Shown: in pieces, positions 1 to 9,774 of the stretch
Position numbering within the stretch: position 1 is the stretch's first letter
How the letters are laid out: each line of letters starts with the position of its first letter
NCBI RefSeq assembly: GCF_028657905.1
Contig: NZ_CP117781.1
Coordinates: 372,001 to 436,000, forward strand
DNA length: 64,000 nucleotides
From: Burkholderia sp. FERM BP-3421
GTDB taxonomy: Bacteria; Pseudomonadota; Gammaproteobacteria; Burkholderiales; Burkholderiaceae
Direction: 5' to 3'
Program-made: the position numbers and the translations under genes
The notes under the pieces: model-generated
The model's database searches: none
The model's input: the letters and a program-made list of their open reading frames with translations, nothing else
Told to the model about the DNA's origin: nothing

Positions 1-3000
1 CGGCGGCGGTCGGCGATGCGGCGCTCGCGCTCGCGAACCGCTGGAGCGCGCTGCCGCCCGGCGAATCGGTCGACGTGGTCGAGGACATGATGCACCTGAG
101 CCTGCGCATGCTCGGCCTCATGGTGTTCAACACCGACATCTCGACGCACGCGGAGCAGGTGGGGCCGGCGGTGCGCTTCGGCATCCAGGCGATGATGCCG
201 CAGGGCAACCTGAACGACTTCATTCCGCGTTGGGCGCCGACGCGGTTCAATCGCCGCATCGCGCTCGCGCGGCGCGGCATCGATTCGATCGTCGCGCGCA
301 TCATCGCCGATCATCGCGAGGCGCGCTGCGAGGCGAGCGACGTGATCTCGCTGCTGCTCAACGCGCGCGACCCGGACACCGACGTGCCGTTCACGCAGCA
401 GGAGGTGCACGACGAGGTGATGACGGTGTTCCTCGCCGGCCACGAGACGACGGGCACCGGTCTCGCCTGGGCGCTGTACGCGCTCGCGCAGCATCCGGCC
501 GTGCTGCGCAATCTGCGCGACGAGCTGGATGCGCGGCTCGGCGGCCGCGCGCCCGGTGCGCAGGACTTCGAGCAGCTGCCGTACCTGTCGCAGGTGGTCG
601 ACGAGGTGCTGCGCGTCTATCCGCCGATCTGGGGCTTCACGCGCGACCTCGTCGACGACGACGAGATCGGCGGCTATCACATCCCGGCGGGCTCGTCGGT
701 GTTCATGTCGCCGTACGTCACGCATCGGCATCCGGCCTTCTGGCGCAATCCCGACGCGTTCGATCCGGACAATTTCGCGAGCGGCGCGACGACCCGCCAC
801 AAGTACGTGTACTTCCCGTTCGGCGGCGGCATGCGCAAATGCATCGGGTTCCAGACCGCGCTGCTGCAGATGCGGGTGCTGGTCGCGGTGGTCGCGCAGC
901 ATTTCGATCTCAATGCGCTGCCCGGCCATCCGATCGAGCTAGGCGCGATGATTTCGCTGCGGCCCGTGCACGGCATCCGGCTCATCGTGAAGCCGCGCGA
1001 GCGGCGGCGCAGCCATCTCGAACAGGCGCGCGAGCAGGCGCTCGCGCGCGCCGCGCGGCCCGACGCCGGGTCGCCGGCGGACCGTGCCCGGCCCGCCGAT
1101 CCGGCCGCCGCGCCGCCGCTGCCGGCGCCGCCGTCCGCGCCGCGCCCCGCGACCGTGCCGGCGTGGCGCTACACCTGGCAGCCGGCGCCCGTCGAGCTGC
1201 CCCCCGAAAGCCCGTCGCCGCGCCTGAGCGGGCGGCGGATCGCGATCGTCAACGGGCGCGCCAGCACGGTCGAGCGGGTCGCGGCGGCGCTCGCGCGCAC
1301 CTGCGCGAAGGTCACGGTGTTCGCGCCCGAGCACGGCGTTGATCCGGCCGCCGCCGCCAAGGTGCTGGTCCACGCGGCCGGGCCGTTCGACGGGATCGTC
1401 GACCTGGGCGTCGAGGCGCCGTTCGCGCTCGACGCGGCCGACGCCTGGGAAGCGCCGATGCGGCGCAGCGTCGCGCTGCTGCAGGCCTGCTACGCGGACT
1501 GGGCGGCCGAGGAGGACACCGAGCGCTTGTTCTATCTCGCCGTCACCTGGATCGACGGCCTGATGGGCTACGGCGACGGCGGCGCGCAGCCGCTCGGCGG
1601 CTTGTGGGCCGGCCTCGCGAAAACGCTGCCGCAGGAGCTGCCGAACTGCAACGTGCGGGTGCTCGATGTGTCCGCCGACGAGATCCGCCGGGCCGACCAG
1701 CTGATCGCGCGCGAGCTGTATCGCTGGGGGCTGTACGAGATCGGCTATCAGCAGGGCCGGCGCTACACGCTGCAGGCGCGGCGTCATGAGCTGCCGCCGC
1801 TCGCGGTCGATACCGGGCCCGCGCTGGGGCCGGGCGACGTCGTGCTGTTCTCGGGCGGCGCGCGCGGCATCGGTTTGCTGTGCGCGCGGGCGCTGGCCTC
1901 CCAGACAGGCTGCACGGTGGTCGTCACGGGCCGCGAGCCGCTGGCCGACGGCAGCGAGGCGTGGCTCGCGCTCGACGACGACGCGTTCCGCCGCTACAGC
2001 CACGATCAATTGCGGCAGGCGACGCCCGAGCAGCCGCCGAAGGTGATCCGCGATCGCCTGTTGGGCCTGAAGCGTCGCCGCGAGCTGAAGGCGGCGCTCG
2101 ACGACGCGGCCGCGCGCGACCTGCCGCTGCGCTACCGGGTCTGCGACGTCACCGATCGCGGCGCGGTGCGCGCGCTGTTCGACGAATTCGGCGAGGCGCT
2201 GCGCATGGTGATCCACAACGCGGGCGTCGACCAGCCGGTGCGGCTCGCGCAGAAGCGGGCGGACGACTTCGTGCAGATCGTGCGCACCAAGGTGCTCGGC
2301 TTCGCGAACCTGTGCGAGGCGGTGCGCCAGCGGCCGCGCATCACGCAGTTCTGCAACGTCGGATCGCTGACGGGCCGCTGGGGCGGCATGACGGGCGAAA
2401 CCGACTACGCGGCGGCGAACGAGGCGCTCGCGCGTCTCGGGATGTGGGCGCGCCATCGCGCGCTGCCGCCCGCATGCAGCGTGAAGACGCTGGTCTGGCC
2501 GACCTGGGAGGGCGTCGGAATGATCACGAACTTCGCGGTCACGCAGCGCTACATCACGCCGATGAGCGTCGACGAAGGCGTGCGCCACTGGCTGCGCGAG
2601 CTGGCGGCGCCGGACAGCGGCGAGGTGATGTTCATGGGCGCGGTCGGCCGCGCGCCGACGCCGCTCCAGATCAAGGGCTTCCCGGTCATCCGCGAGCTGC
2701 CGAATCTCGCCGAGCTGGTCGCGCGTCATCACCACGCGGGCGAGCCGCTGCGGTTCCGGCCGTCGAAGCGCTTCGAAACCCGCTACACGCTCGATCCGGC
2801 CGTCGTGCCCTATGCGAACGCGTTCCGGCTCGGCGGCCGCGTCGCGCTGCCCGCGTCGCTGCTGCTCGAACACGCGTGCGCGCTGGCCGACTGGGTGATG
2901 CCGCCGACGGGCGAGGCCCGTTTCCTCGGCGAGCTGGCCGACGTCGTGCTGCATCTCGACGCGCTGCCGATCGCGGCGGGGCTGGGGCAGTCCGTCACGC

Positions 3001-3605
3001 TGCGCAGCGCGGCGGTGGGCTACCTGATCGGCGACGTGTGGCGCGTCGACGTGCGGTGCGGCGATGCGGATACGCAGGCTGAGCTGCTGAGCGCGACGCT
3101 CGTCTACCGGCTGCAGCCGGAACAGGTCGGCGCGGTGCTCGCGCGGCCGCTCGCCGGTCCGCCCGCGCCGCTGCGCGCGGCGGACCCGCCGCTCGCGGCG
3201 TGGAACGGCGAACTGCTGCCGCCCGGCGAGTGGCACGCGCCGGGCGACGCGGCGGCGGGCATCGCCCGGCTCGGCCGCGTGCCGGCCGCCGAGCCGGGCG
3301 CGCTGTGGAACGGCCCGGTGACGCCGGCGCTGCGCCTGCCGGTGAACCATCTCGAACAGATCCTGCGCGCGCTGCTGGCGGATTGGCAGGCGCTCGCCGT
3401 GGAGCCGCCGTCGTGCTGGCGGATCGGCGCGCTGAAGCTCGCGCCGCTGCCCGCCGCGTCGGCCGACACGGTGGTCGAGTACACGACGGGCCGCTTCGCG
3501 GTGCTCGACGCGCGCGGCTACATGCTGCTGCGGCTGGACGACAGCCGCGTCGACGCCGCGACGGCGTGCGCGGACGGCGAGCTGGCCGCGCCGTTGCGCG
3601 CCTGA
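1..3605 (+). CDS. Cytochrome P450-ketoreductase-dehydratase fusion, 5' truncated by window edge
   Basis: The frame is open to the left edge (first full codon at 3), so the N-terminus is missing; about 1200 residues are visible. The first third is a cytochrome P450: I-helix AGHETT near 435, K-helix EVLR near 603, and the heme loop FPFGGGMRKCIG with the thiolate Cys codon at 840-842. A Pro/Ala-rich linker (about 1020-1200) leads to a PKS-type ketoreductase: nucleotide-binding SGGARGIG at 1851, NAG near 2217, catalytic Ser at 2364 and Tyr at 2406. The helical insert before the CDVTD segment resembles KRs of Pfa-type polyunsaturated fatty acid synthases. The last third looks like a degenerate hot-dog dehydratase. 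Inference: reduces and oxidises an acyl chain made by a synthase encoded to the left. P450 and KR assignments are firm; DH is tentative. Confidence 0.85.
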   Translation, partial: AAVGDAALALANRWSALPPGESVDVVEDMMHLSLRMLGLMVFNTDISTHAEQVGPAVRFGIQAMMPQGNLNDFIPRWAPTRFNRRIALARRGIDSIVARIIADHREARCEASDVISLLLNARDPDTDVPFTQQEVHDEVMTVFLAGHETTGTGLAWALYALAQHPAVLRNLRDELDARLGGRAPGAQDFEQLPYLSQVVDEVLRVYPPIWGFTRDLVDDDEIGGYHIPAGSSVFMSPYVTHRHPAFWRNPDAFDPDNFASGATTRHKYVYFPFGGGMRKCIGFQTALLQMRVLVAVVAQHFDLNALPGHPIELGAMISLRPVHGIRLIVKPRERRRSHLEQAREQALARAARPDAGSPADRARPADPAAAPPLPAPPSAPRPATVPAWRYTWQPAPVELPPESPSPRLSGRRIAIVNGRASTVERVAAALARTCAKVTVFAPEHGVDPAAAAKVLVHAAGPFDGIVDLGVEAPFALDAADAWEAPMRRSVALLQACYADWAAEEDTERLFYLAVTWIDGLMGYGDGGAQPLGGLWAGLAKTLPQELPNCNVRVLDVSADEIRRADQLIARELYRWGLYEIGYQQGRRYTLQARRHELPPLAVDTGPALGPGDVVLFSGGARGIGLLCARALASQTGCTVVVTGREPLADGSEAWLALDDDAFRRYSHDQLRQATPEQPPKVIRDRLLGLKRRRELKAALDDAAARDLPLRYRVCDVTDRGAVRALFDEFGEALRMVIHNAGVDQPVRLAQKRADDFVQIVRTKVLGFANLCEAVRQRPRITQFCNVGSLTGRWGGMTGETDYAAANEALARLGMWARHRALPPACSVKTLVWPTWEGVGMITNFAVTQRYITPMSVDEGVRHWLRELAAPDSGEVMFMGAVGRAPTPLQIKGFPVIRELPNLAELVARHHHAGEPLRFRPSKRFETRYTLDPAVVPYANAFRLGGRVALPASLLLEHACALADWVMPPTGEARFLGELADVVLHLDALPIAAGLGQSVTLRSAAVGYLIGDVWRVDVRCGDADTQAELLSATLVYRLQPEQVGAVLARPLAGPPAPLRAADPPLAAWNGELLPPGEWHAPGDAAAGIARLGRVPAAEPGALWNGPVTPALRLPVNHLEQILRALLADWQALAVEPPSCWRIGALKLAPLPAASADTVVEYTTGRFAVLDARGYMLLRLDDSRVDAATACADGELAAPLRA

Positions 3606-3640
3606 GCGCCGCGCGCCGCATCAAGGAACCCAGGGCAACC

Positions 3641-5015
3641 ATGACGAACCGCGACTACAGCAAGCGTTACTGCATCATCGGCGCCGGGGCCGCCGGCATC
3701 ACGACGGCCAAGAACCTGCGCGAGCAGGGGATCGAGTTCGACCTGATCGAACGCGAGGACGAGATCGGCGGCACCTGGTACTACGGCAAGCCGTGCAGCG
3801 CGATCTACCGCTCGGTGCACATGATCAGCTCGCGCGCGTTCTCCGAGTACACCGACTATCCGATGCCGGCCGACTACCCGACCTATGCGCGCGGCGATCA
3901 GGCGCTCGCCTACCTGCGCGATTACGCACGGCGCTTCGGCGTGTACGAGCACGTGGAATTCAATCGCACGGTGCTGGAGATCGCGCCGGCCGCGGACGGC
4001 GTGCTGTGGCGCGTCGAACTCGATCGCCGCGAGGTGCGCGAATACCGCGGCGTGGTCGTCTGCAACGGCCATCTGTGCAAGCCGCAGGTGCCGGATTTTC
4101 CGGGCCGGTTCGACGGCCTGCAACTGCATTCGGCGCAATACAAGACCCCCGAGGTGTTCAAAGGACCGGCGGGTGCTGGTGGTCGGCGCGGGCAATTCGG
4201 GCTGCGACATCGCGGTCGAGGCCGTGCACCACGCGAAGGCGGTGTACCACAGCACGCGGCGCGGCTATTTCTACTGGCCGAAGTTCCTGTTCGGCATCCC
4301 GGCCGACCGCTGGGCCGAGTGGCCGCTCAAGCTGCGCATGCCGCTGTGGGCGCGGCGCTTCTTCGGCGAGCGGCTGCTGCGCCTGACGACGGCCGGCCAG
4401 CCCGAGGAATACGGCCTGCCGAAGCCGGACCACAAGCTGTTCGAATCGCACTTCATCATCAACTCGACGCTGTTCTACCACCTAGGACATGGCGACCTGG
4501 TCGCGAAGCCCGATGTCCGCGAGCTGAAGGGCGACCGCGTGGCGTTCGCCGACGGCAGCGAGGCGCAGGTCGACGTGATCGTCTACGCGACCGGCTTCCA
4601 GCTGAGCTTTCCGTTCCTCGACGCGTCGTACCTGACGTGGGACAAGATGCAGCCGCACTTGTACCTGAACATCTTCGACGCCGCGCATCCGAACCTGTTC
4701 TTCATCGGCCTGTTCCAGACCTCGACCGGCAACTGGCCGCTGATGGACTATCAGGCCCAGCTCGTCGCGCGCTATCTGGCCGCGCGCGAGGCCGCGCCGG
4801 CGCGTGCGCGCCGCATCGACCGGCTGGTCGCGCGCGGCCGCGCCGACTCGACCGGCGGGATCCAGTTCAGCGACACGCAGCGGCATGTGATCGAACTCGA
4901 GCATTTCACGTACCGGCGCGCGCTCAAGCGGCTGATCCGCGCGCTGCCCGCGCGGCGCGCGGCCGACGTCGCGCGTCCGGCGGCCGCGCAGGGCGCGCGG
5001 GCGCGGGAGGCGTGA
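3641..5015 (+). CDS. Class B flavin monooxygenase, frameshifted at 4160-4162
   Basis: Flavin- and NADPH-dependent monooxygenase of the FMO/Baeyer-Villiger type. Visible motifs: FAD-binding GAGAAG at residues 14-19, GGTWYY, a FxGxxxHxxxY-like fingerprint, NADPH-binding GAGNSG, and the C-terminal YATGF. The start is ATG 3641, 36 bases after the P450 fusion. The reading frame breaks at an AAA at 4160-4162: frame 2 carries the FAD half and frame 3 the NADPH half. Removing one A gives EVFKDRRVLVVGAGNSG and a continuous 457-residue protein of normal family length. I therefore read it as an intact gene with a one-base sequence error, though a true null allele is possible. It is probably co-transcribed with the P450 fusion and a second oxidative tailoring enzyme of the same pathway. 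Confidence 0.8.
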
Positions 5016-5722
5016 TGAGCGCGGCGATCGTCTCCGTCGAACATGTCAGCAAGACCTACCTGATGGACAGCGTGGAGGTCGTCGGGCTCGCGGACGTGTC
5101 GGTGCGGCTCGACACGAACCGCTTCACGGTGCTGAGCGGGCCGTCCGGCAGCGGCAAGACCACGCTGCTCAATCTGATCGGCTGCATCGACCGGCCCGAT
5201 CGCGGCCGCGTGACGGTGGACGGCCAGGATACGGCCGAGCTGTCGGACAACGCGCTGTCGGATTTCCGCGCACGCCGCGTCGGCCATATTTTCCAATCGT
5301 TCAATCTGCTGCCGGTGCTGTCGGCCTACGAGAACGTCGAATATCCGCTGCTGATGGCGCGGCGGCCCGCGCGCGAACGCGCCCGGCGCGTGTCCGAACT
5401 GCTCGACGCGGTAGGCCTGGGCGGCAAGGGCGCGCACCGGCCGAGCCAGCTGTCGGGCGGACAGCGGCAGCGCGTCGCGATTGCGCGCGCGCTCGCGGCC
5501 GGCCCCGCGCTCGTGCTCGCCGACGAACCGACCGCGAACCTCGACAGCGTGACCGGCCAGGCCATCATCGCGCTGATGCGTCGCATGCAGCGCGACAGCG
5601 GCGTGTCGTTCATCGTGTCGTCGCACGATCCGCAGGTGCTCGACGCGGCCGACGCCATCGTGCAGATCCGCGACGGCCGGATCATCGGCGAGCGTCGCAT
5701 GACCGAGGAGGCGCAACGCTGA
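5015..5722 (+). CDS. ABC transporter ATP-binding protein, MacB/LolD type
   Basis: A 235-residue ATPase of the LolD/MacB family. It has Walker A GPSGSGKTT near residue 43, Q-loop FQSFNLLP, signature LSGGQRQR, Walker B LVLADEPTANLD and an SSHD switch histidine. Its ATG overlaps the monooxygenase stop (TGATG), and its own stop overlaps the permease start in the same way, so the genes are translationally coupled. Family members drive mechanotransmission exporters that move lipids, lipoproteins or small molecules from the inner membrane or periplasm, rather than import. With the permease, LolA-like and barrel genes that follow, it probably exports the product of the biosynthetic cluster. Confidence 0.92.
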   Translation: MSAAIVSVEHVSKTYLMDSVEVVGLADVSVRLDTNRFTVLSGPSGSGKTTLLNLIGCIDRPDRGRVTVDGQDTAELSDNALSDFRARRVGHIFQSFNLLPVLSAYENVEYPLLMARRPARERARRVSELLDAVGLGGKGAHRPSQLSGGQRQRVAIARALAAGPALVLADEPTANLDSVTGQAIIALMRRMQRDSGVSFIVSSHDPQVLDAADAIVQIRDGRIIGERRMTEEAQR

Positions 5723-7137
5723 TGCATACCTTCATGTTGGCGCTGCGCAACCTGCAGCGGAACCGGCGGCGCTCGATCACGACGCTGCTCGCGATGATCG
5801 TCGGGGTGTGCGCGATCCTGCTGTTCGGCGGCTTCAGCAAGGACATCACGCTCGGGCTGCAAACCGATTTCGTGCGGCGCAGCGGTCACCTGCAAATCCA
5901 GCGGCACGGCTATTTCCAGTACGGCAGCGGCAATTCGGTTGCCTATGGGATCCAGGACTATGCGCGGCTGGTCGCGCGCCTGCGCGACGATCGGGTGCTG
6001 AGCCCGATGATCGAGGTGCTCACGCCGACGCTGCAATTCGGCGGAATCGCCGGCAATTTCGCGGCGGGCGTCTCGCGCACGGTGCTCGCCCAGGGCGCGG
6101 TGGCCGCCGACCAGAGCCGCATGCAGACCTGGAACGAGTACGGCTTCCCGCTCGCGCCGAAGCCGTACGCGCTGGCCGGCACCGCGCCCGACGCGGCGGT
6201 GGTCGGACGGGGCGTGGCGCGCGTGCTGCGCATGTGCGGCCCGCTGCACGTGCCGGACTGCGGCGACGCCGCCGACGCGGCCGCGCAGCCGGCGGCGCGC
6301 GCGGCGAGCGCGAGCGCGGCCGATGCGCCCGCCGACGTGCTCGCGCTCGCCGCCGACGAGGCGGCGGCGCAGCCCGCGCGCGCGGGCGCGCCCCACCTCG
6401 AGGTGCTGGCCGCGAATGCCTACGGCGCGCCGAACGTCGGCGGCTTCACGGTGGTGAAAGCCGAGCAGCAGGGCGTGAAGGAACTCGACGACGTGTATCT
6501 GGCGCTGCACCTGGACCGCGCGCAGCGGCTCGTCTACGGCGGCGATACGCCGCGCGTGACGGCGATCGAACTGCAGCTGCGCCACAGCGCGCAGCTGCCG
6601 GCCGCGCGCGAGCGGATCGAACAACTGCTGGGCGGCCGCTTCGAGGGGCAGCCGCTCGACCTGCTCGACTTCGCGGCGCTCAATCCGTTCTACGGCCAGA
6701 CCAACCGCATGTTCTCGATGATCTTCGGGTTCGTGTTCGTGCTGATCGGCGCGATCGTGCTGTTCGTGATCAGCAACACGATGAGCACCGCGATTCTCGA
6801 ACGCACCGTCGAGATCGGCACCTTGCGCGCGATGGGCGTGCGGCGCGGCGGGATCCAGGCGCTGTTCGTTTGCGAGGGCGCGCTGCTCGGCGTGGTGGGC
6901 GCGTCGCTCGGCGTGCTGGCGGCGCTGGCGCTCGCGTCCGCGATCAACCACAGCGGGCTTGCCTGGACCCCGCCCGCGCGCATCGATTCGGTCGCGCTCA
7001 CGGTGCGGGTGTGGGGCGAGTGGCGCCTGATCGCGCTGACCTTCGTCGGGCTCGCGTGCGTCGCGGGGCTGTCCGCGTGGCTGCCGGCGCGCCATGCGGC
7101 GCGGCTGTCGATCGTCGACGCGCTGCGCTATGTGTGA
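5722..7137 (+). CDS. FtsX/MacB-family ABC transporter permease
   Basis: A 471-residue permease with the MacB/LolCE topology: one N-terminal membrane segment (about residues 17-38), a large periplasmic domain, then three C-terminal membrane segments (about 332-355, 378-402, 436-460). The periplasmic domain contains a low-complexity Ala-rich insert around residues 185-225 (nt 6274-6396) that I would not expect in a canonical member. It starts on the A of the ATPase stop codon and is the obvious partner of that ATPase. The family couples ATP hydrolysis to conformational change of the periplasmic domain. Substrate is unknown; LolA-like and outer-membrane genes immediately downstream suggest a hydrophobic or lipid-linked cargo. 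Confidence 0.9.
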   Translation: MHTFMLALRNLQRNRRRSITTLLAMIVGVCAILLFGGFSKDITLGLQTDFVRRSGHLQIQRHGYFQYGSGNSVAYGIQDYARLVARLRDDRVLSPMIEVLTPTLQFGGIAGNFAAGVSRTVLAQGAVAADQSRMQTWNEYGFPLAPKPYALAGTAPDAAVVGRGVARVLRMCGPLHVPDCGDAADAAAQPAARAASASAADAPADVLALAADEAAAQPARAGAPHLEVLAANAYGAPNVGGFTVVKAEQQGVKELDDVYLALHLDRAQRLVYGGDTPRVTAIELQLRHSAQLPAARERIEQLLGGRFEGQPLDLLDFAALNPFYGQTNRMFSMIFGFVFVLIGAIVLFVISNTMSTAILERTVEIGTLRAMGVRRGGIQALFVCEGALLGVVGASLGVLAALALASAINHSGLAWTPPARIDSVALTVRVWGEWRLIALTFVGLACVAGLSAWLPARHAARLSIVDALRYV

Positions 7138-7147
7138 GGACATTCGG

Positions 7148-7951
7148 ATGAATACAACTGGGAGGTGGCGCGTGCGTCGGATGCTGGTGACGGGATGGAT
7201 CGGCCTGTGCATGGCGGTGGGCGGCGCGTACGCGCAGACGCCGCCCGATCCGCAGAAGCTGCTGGCGGCGAGCGATGCGATCCGCACGCCGACCCGCTCG
7301 TTCGTGCTGACCGCATCGCTGACCGAGTACCGGGGCGGCAAGCAGGTCGACGGCAACACGCTGTCGATCTATTCGAAGCCGGACGCGCCGGGCGGCGCGT
7401 TCCGCACACTGGTGCGCTTTGTCGCGCCCGCGCGCGACACCGGCAAGCTGATGCTGAAGAACGGCAACGATCTGTGGTTCTACGACCCGGCCAACCAGGC
7501 GAGCATCCGCATCTCGCCGGACCAGCGCCTGCTCGGCCAGGCCGCGAACGGCGACGTGGTGACGGTCAATCTCGCGCACGACTACCAGGCCGAGCTGAAG
7601 GGCGAGGAAGACGTGACCGACGGCGATCGCCAGCCGCGTCATACGTACAAGCTGTCGCTGTCCGGCAAGGCGGCGGGCCTCACCTACCATCGCATCGAGA
7701 TGTGGCTCGACGCGACCAGCAGCCGGCCCGTGAAGGCGAAGTTCTATTCGGAGAGCGAGCGGCTGCTGAAGACCGCCTACTACCGGCGCTACACGATGGA
7801 ACTGGGCGTCGAGAGGCCGACCGAGACCGTCATCATCGACGGGCTCGACACGGCCTGGGTCACGGTGATGCGCTTTTCCGGCTACCAGTGGCAGGACATC
7901 CCGGATGCCTGGCTGCAGCGCGACTACCTGCCCCGCTTCCAGGCGCAATGA
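7148..7951 (+). CDS. Outer-membrane lipoprotein-sorting (LolA-like) periplasmic protein
   Basis: A secreted protein of about 267 residues resembling the LolA-like family annotated as outer membrane lipoprotein-sorting protein, which forms an open half-barrel that carries acylated or hydrophobic cargo. A signal peptide ends near AYAQTPP. Two starts are possible in frame: ATG 7148, used here, and GTG 7172, which has a much better ribosome site (GGGAGGTGG at 7160-7168) and keeps a full signal peptide. The gene begins 10 bases after the permease and ends inside the start of the barrel gene (ATGA overlap at 7948-7951). Such proteins often sit beside MacB/LolCDE-like transporters. Inferred role: periplasmic shuttle between the ABC exporter and the outer membrane. 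Confidence 0.82.
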   Translation: MNTTGRWRVRRMLVTGWIGLCMAVGGAYAQTPPDPQKLLAASDAIRTPTRSFVLTASLTEYRGGKQVDGNTLSIYSKPDAPGGAFRTLVRFVAPARDTGKLMLKNGNDLWFYDPANQASIRISPDQRLLGQAANGDVVTVNLAHDYQAELKGEEDVTDGDRQPRHTYKLSLSGKAAGLTYHRIEMWLDATSSRPVKAKFYSESERLLKTAYYRRYTMELGVERPTETVIIDGLDTAWVTVMRFSGYQWQDIPDAWLQRDYLPRFQAQ

Positions 7952-9255
7952 GGGTGGAGCGGGGCGGGTGGCGAAATGGCTCGCTCGCGTTGGCCGTTGC
8001 GTGGGCGTTGGCGTTGGCGCTGCCGGGTGGCGCGCGCGCGGCCGGGACGGACGATCCGGCCGCGGCCGCGCTCGACCTCGCCGACGCGACGCCCGTCACA
8101 GCGCCTGAAACCGCGCGTCCGTGGAAGTTCAGCGTGCAGGATGCAGTGCGCTACAGCGACTATCGCGACGCGGGCGCGTCGTGGCGCAACCAGCTGTCGC
8201 TCGAATTCCAGCTCGATCAGGCGCTGACGCCGTCATTCGCCGCGCATTTCTCGATGCGCTTCGACCGTTTCGATCCGTTGTCGACGGATGCGGCGTCGCA
8301 TCGCGACGTGATGCTGGTGAAGGAAGCTTATGCGAGCTGGCGCGCGTCGCCGTACCTGATGATCGATGCGGGCCGGATCAACGAACGGGTCGGCGCGGCA
8401 CTCGGCTACAACCCGACGGATTTCTTCAAGGCGGGCGCGGTCAGCCTCGACGTGCCGCCCGATCCCGACAGCCGGCATACCAACCGGCTCGGCACGGTCG
8501 CCGCGCGGGTGCAGCGGGTGTGGGACACCGGCTCGGTCGCGCTGATGCTGTCGCCGCGGCTCGCGAGCCGCAGCTTGCCCGGCGATCCGACGGCCGGCTC
8601 GGACCTGCAGCGCACCAACGGCGTCGATCGCTGGATGCTGGTCAGCAGCCAGCGCCTGAGCGATACGGTGCAGCCGCAGTGGGTGGTGTATGGTGAGAGC
8701 GGCCAATCGCCGCAATTCGGCCAGAATCTCAGCCTCCTGCTCGGCAACGCGGTGGTCGCGTATGGCGAGTGGGCGGGCGGCTACCGTCCGTCGCTGATCG
8801 GCCGCGCGACGGGCAGCAACGTCGACCGCGCGTTTCGAACGAGTTCGGCGTTCGGTGCGACCTGGACGCTGCCGATCGATCTGTCGCTGACGGCCGAGTT
8901 CCAGAGCAACAGCGGCGGCGCATCGGCGGGTGAATGGCGCGCGCTGCAGGCGGGCAATCCGCTCGCCTGGGGCGCGGCGGTGCGGACCTCGGTCGCCGCG
9001 CAGGAACTGCCGACCCGTCACGGGGTGTTCGCGATGGCGGTGTGGCGCAACGTCGGGGTCCGCCGGCTCGACCTGTCGGGCTTCGTGCAGGCCGATCTCG
9101 GCGCGGGGCGGCAATACTGGCTGGAATTGCGGCGGCGCTTCGACCGCTTCGACGTTGCCGTACAGTACCTGCGGCAGACCGGGCCGGCGTGGAGCCGCTT
9201 CGGTGCGATGCCGGAGTCGGGCAGCGTGCAGGTGCTGGGCATTTTTTATCGATAA
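7948..9255 (+). CDS. Putative outer-membrane beta-barrel protein
   Basis: A 435-residue protein with a signal peptide ending near GGARAAG. The body is rich in alternating aromatic/polar segments (for example YSDYRDAGASWRNQLSLEF) and it ends in an aromatic-Arg terminus (IFYR), as expected of an outer-membrane barrel; the style is like DUF1302/alginate-export-type barrels found beside LolA-like genes. The start overlaps the LolA-like stop by four bases. No TonB plug is seen. Together with the ABC pair and LolA-like carrier it completes an inner-to-outer-membrane route. Exact family is uncertain. Confidence 0.7.
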   Translation: MRVERGGWRNGSLALAVAWALALALPGGARAAGTDDPAAAALDLADATPVTAPETARPWKFSVQDAVRYSDYRDAGASWRNQLSLEFQLDQALTPSFAAHFSMRFDRFDPLSTDAASHRDVMLVKEAYASWRASPYLMIDAGRINERVGAALGYNPTDFFKAGAVSLDVPPDPDSRHTNRLGTVAARVQRVWDTGSVALMLSPRLASRSLPGDPTAGSDLQRTNGVDRWMLVSSQRLSDTVQPQWVVYGESGQSPQFGQNLSLLLGNAVVAYGEWAGGYRPSLIGRATGSNVDRAFRTSSAFGATWTLPIDLSLTAEFQSNSGGASAGEWRALQAGNPLAWGAAVRTSVAAQELPTRHGVFAMAVWRNVGVRRLDLSGFVQADLGAGRQYWLELRRRFDRFDVAVQYLRQTGPAWSRFGAMPESGSVQVLGIFYR

Positions 9256-9276
9256 CGAAACGAAGGCTGACATTCC

Positions 9277-9675
9277 ATGAGCAAACGCGCGCTGCAAGTC
9301 GCCACCGCGATCCTCGCGGCCGTTCCCACCATCACCGGCGTGCTGGGCATGCTGGGCGTCAACGATCCGCTCTATGCCTCGCTGGGCGTGCAGGTGCCCG
9401 CCGACGCGACGCTCGACAGCAACCTGCGCTTCTACGCCGGGGTGTGGCTGGGCCTCGGGCTCGCGGCTTTCTCGGTGATCCCCTCGATCGAACGGCAAGG
9501 CGCGTTGTTCCGTACCCTGTGGATCATGATCTTCATCGGCGGGATCGGCCGCCTGATCTCGCTCGCCGCGCTCGGGGCGCCGTTCCCGCCGTTCATCGGG
9601 TTCACCGCGCTCGAAATCCTCGGCGCGCCGCTGTTCATCGCGTGGCAGCGCAAGGTCGCGGCGGGCGCGGGCTGA
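9277..9675 (+). CDS. DUF4345-like small membrane protein
   Basis: A 132-residue protein with four hydrophobic helices and little else, matching the general look of the DUF4345 family (short polytopic proteins of unknown function). It lies 21 bases after the barrel gene and 99 bases before the phosphopantetheinyl transferase, on the same strand. Nothing in it suggests catalysis. It may assist export or product tolerance, but this is inference from position only. Confidence 0.65.
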   Translation: MSKRALQVATAILAAVPTITGVLGMLGVNDPLYASLGVQVPADATLDSNLRFYAGVWLGLGLAAFSVIPSIERQGALFRTLWIMIFIGGIGRLISLAALGAPFPPFIGFTALEILGAPLFIAWQRKVAAGAG

Positions 9676-9774
9676 TCGCACGCCCTCGGAAGAGTCCGGT
9701 CGTCATTCAAACAATTGGCTCTACTGAGTAAGTAATCGATGTGTATTTGGCGGTAACAGAAATGGCAGGAAGTA

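Noticed and set aside
939..3350. 803-codon open frame on the minus strand opposite the P450-KR gene
   Set aside because: Arg/Ala/His-rich composition with no motif; an antisense shadow caused by high GC at third positions.
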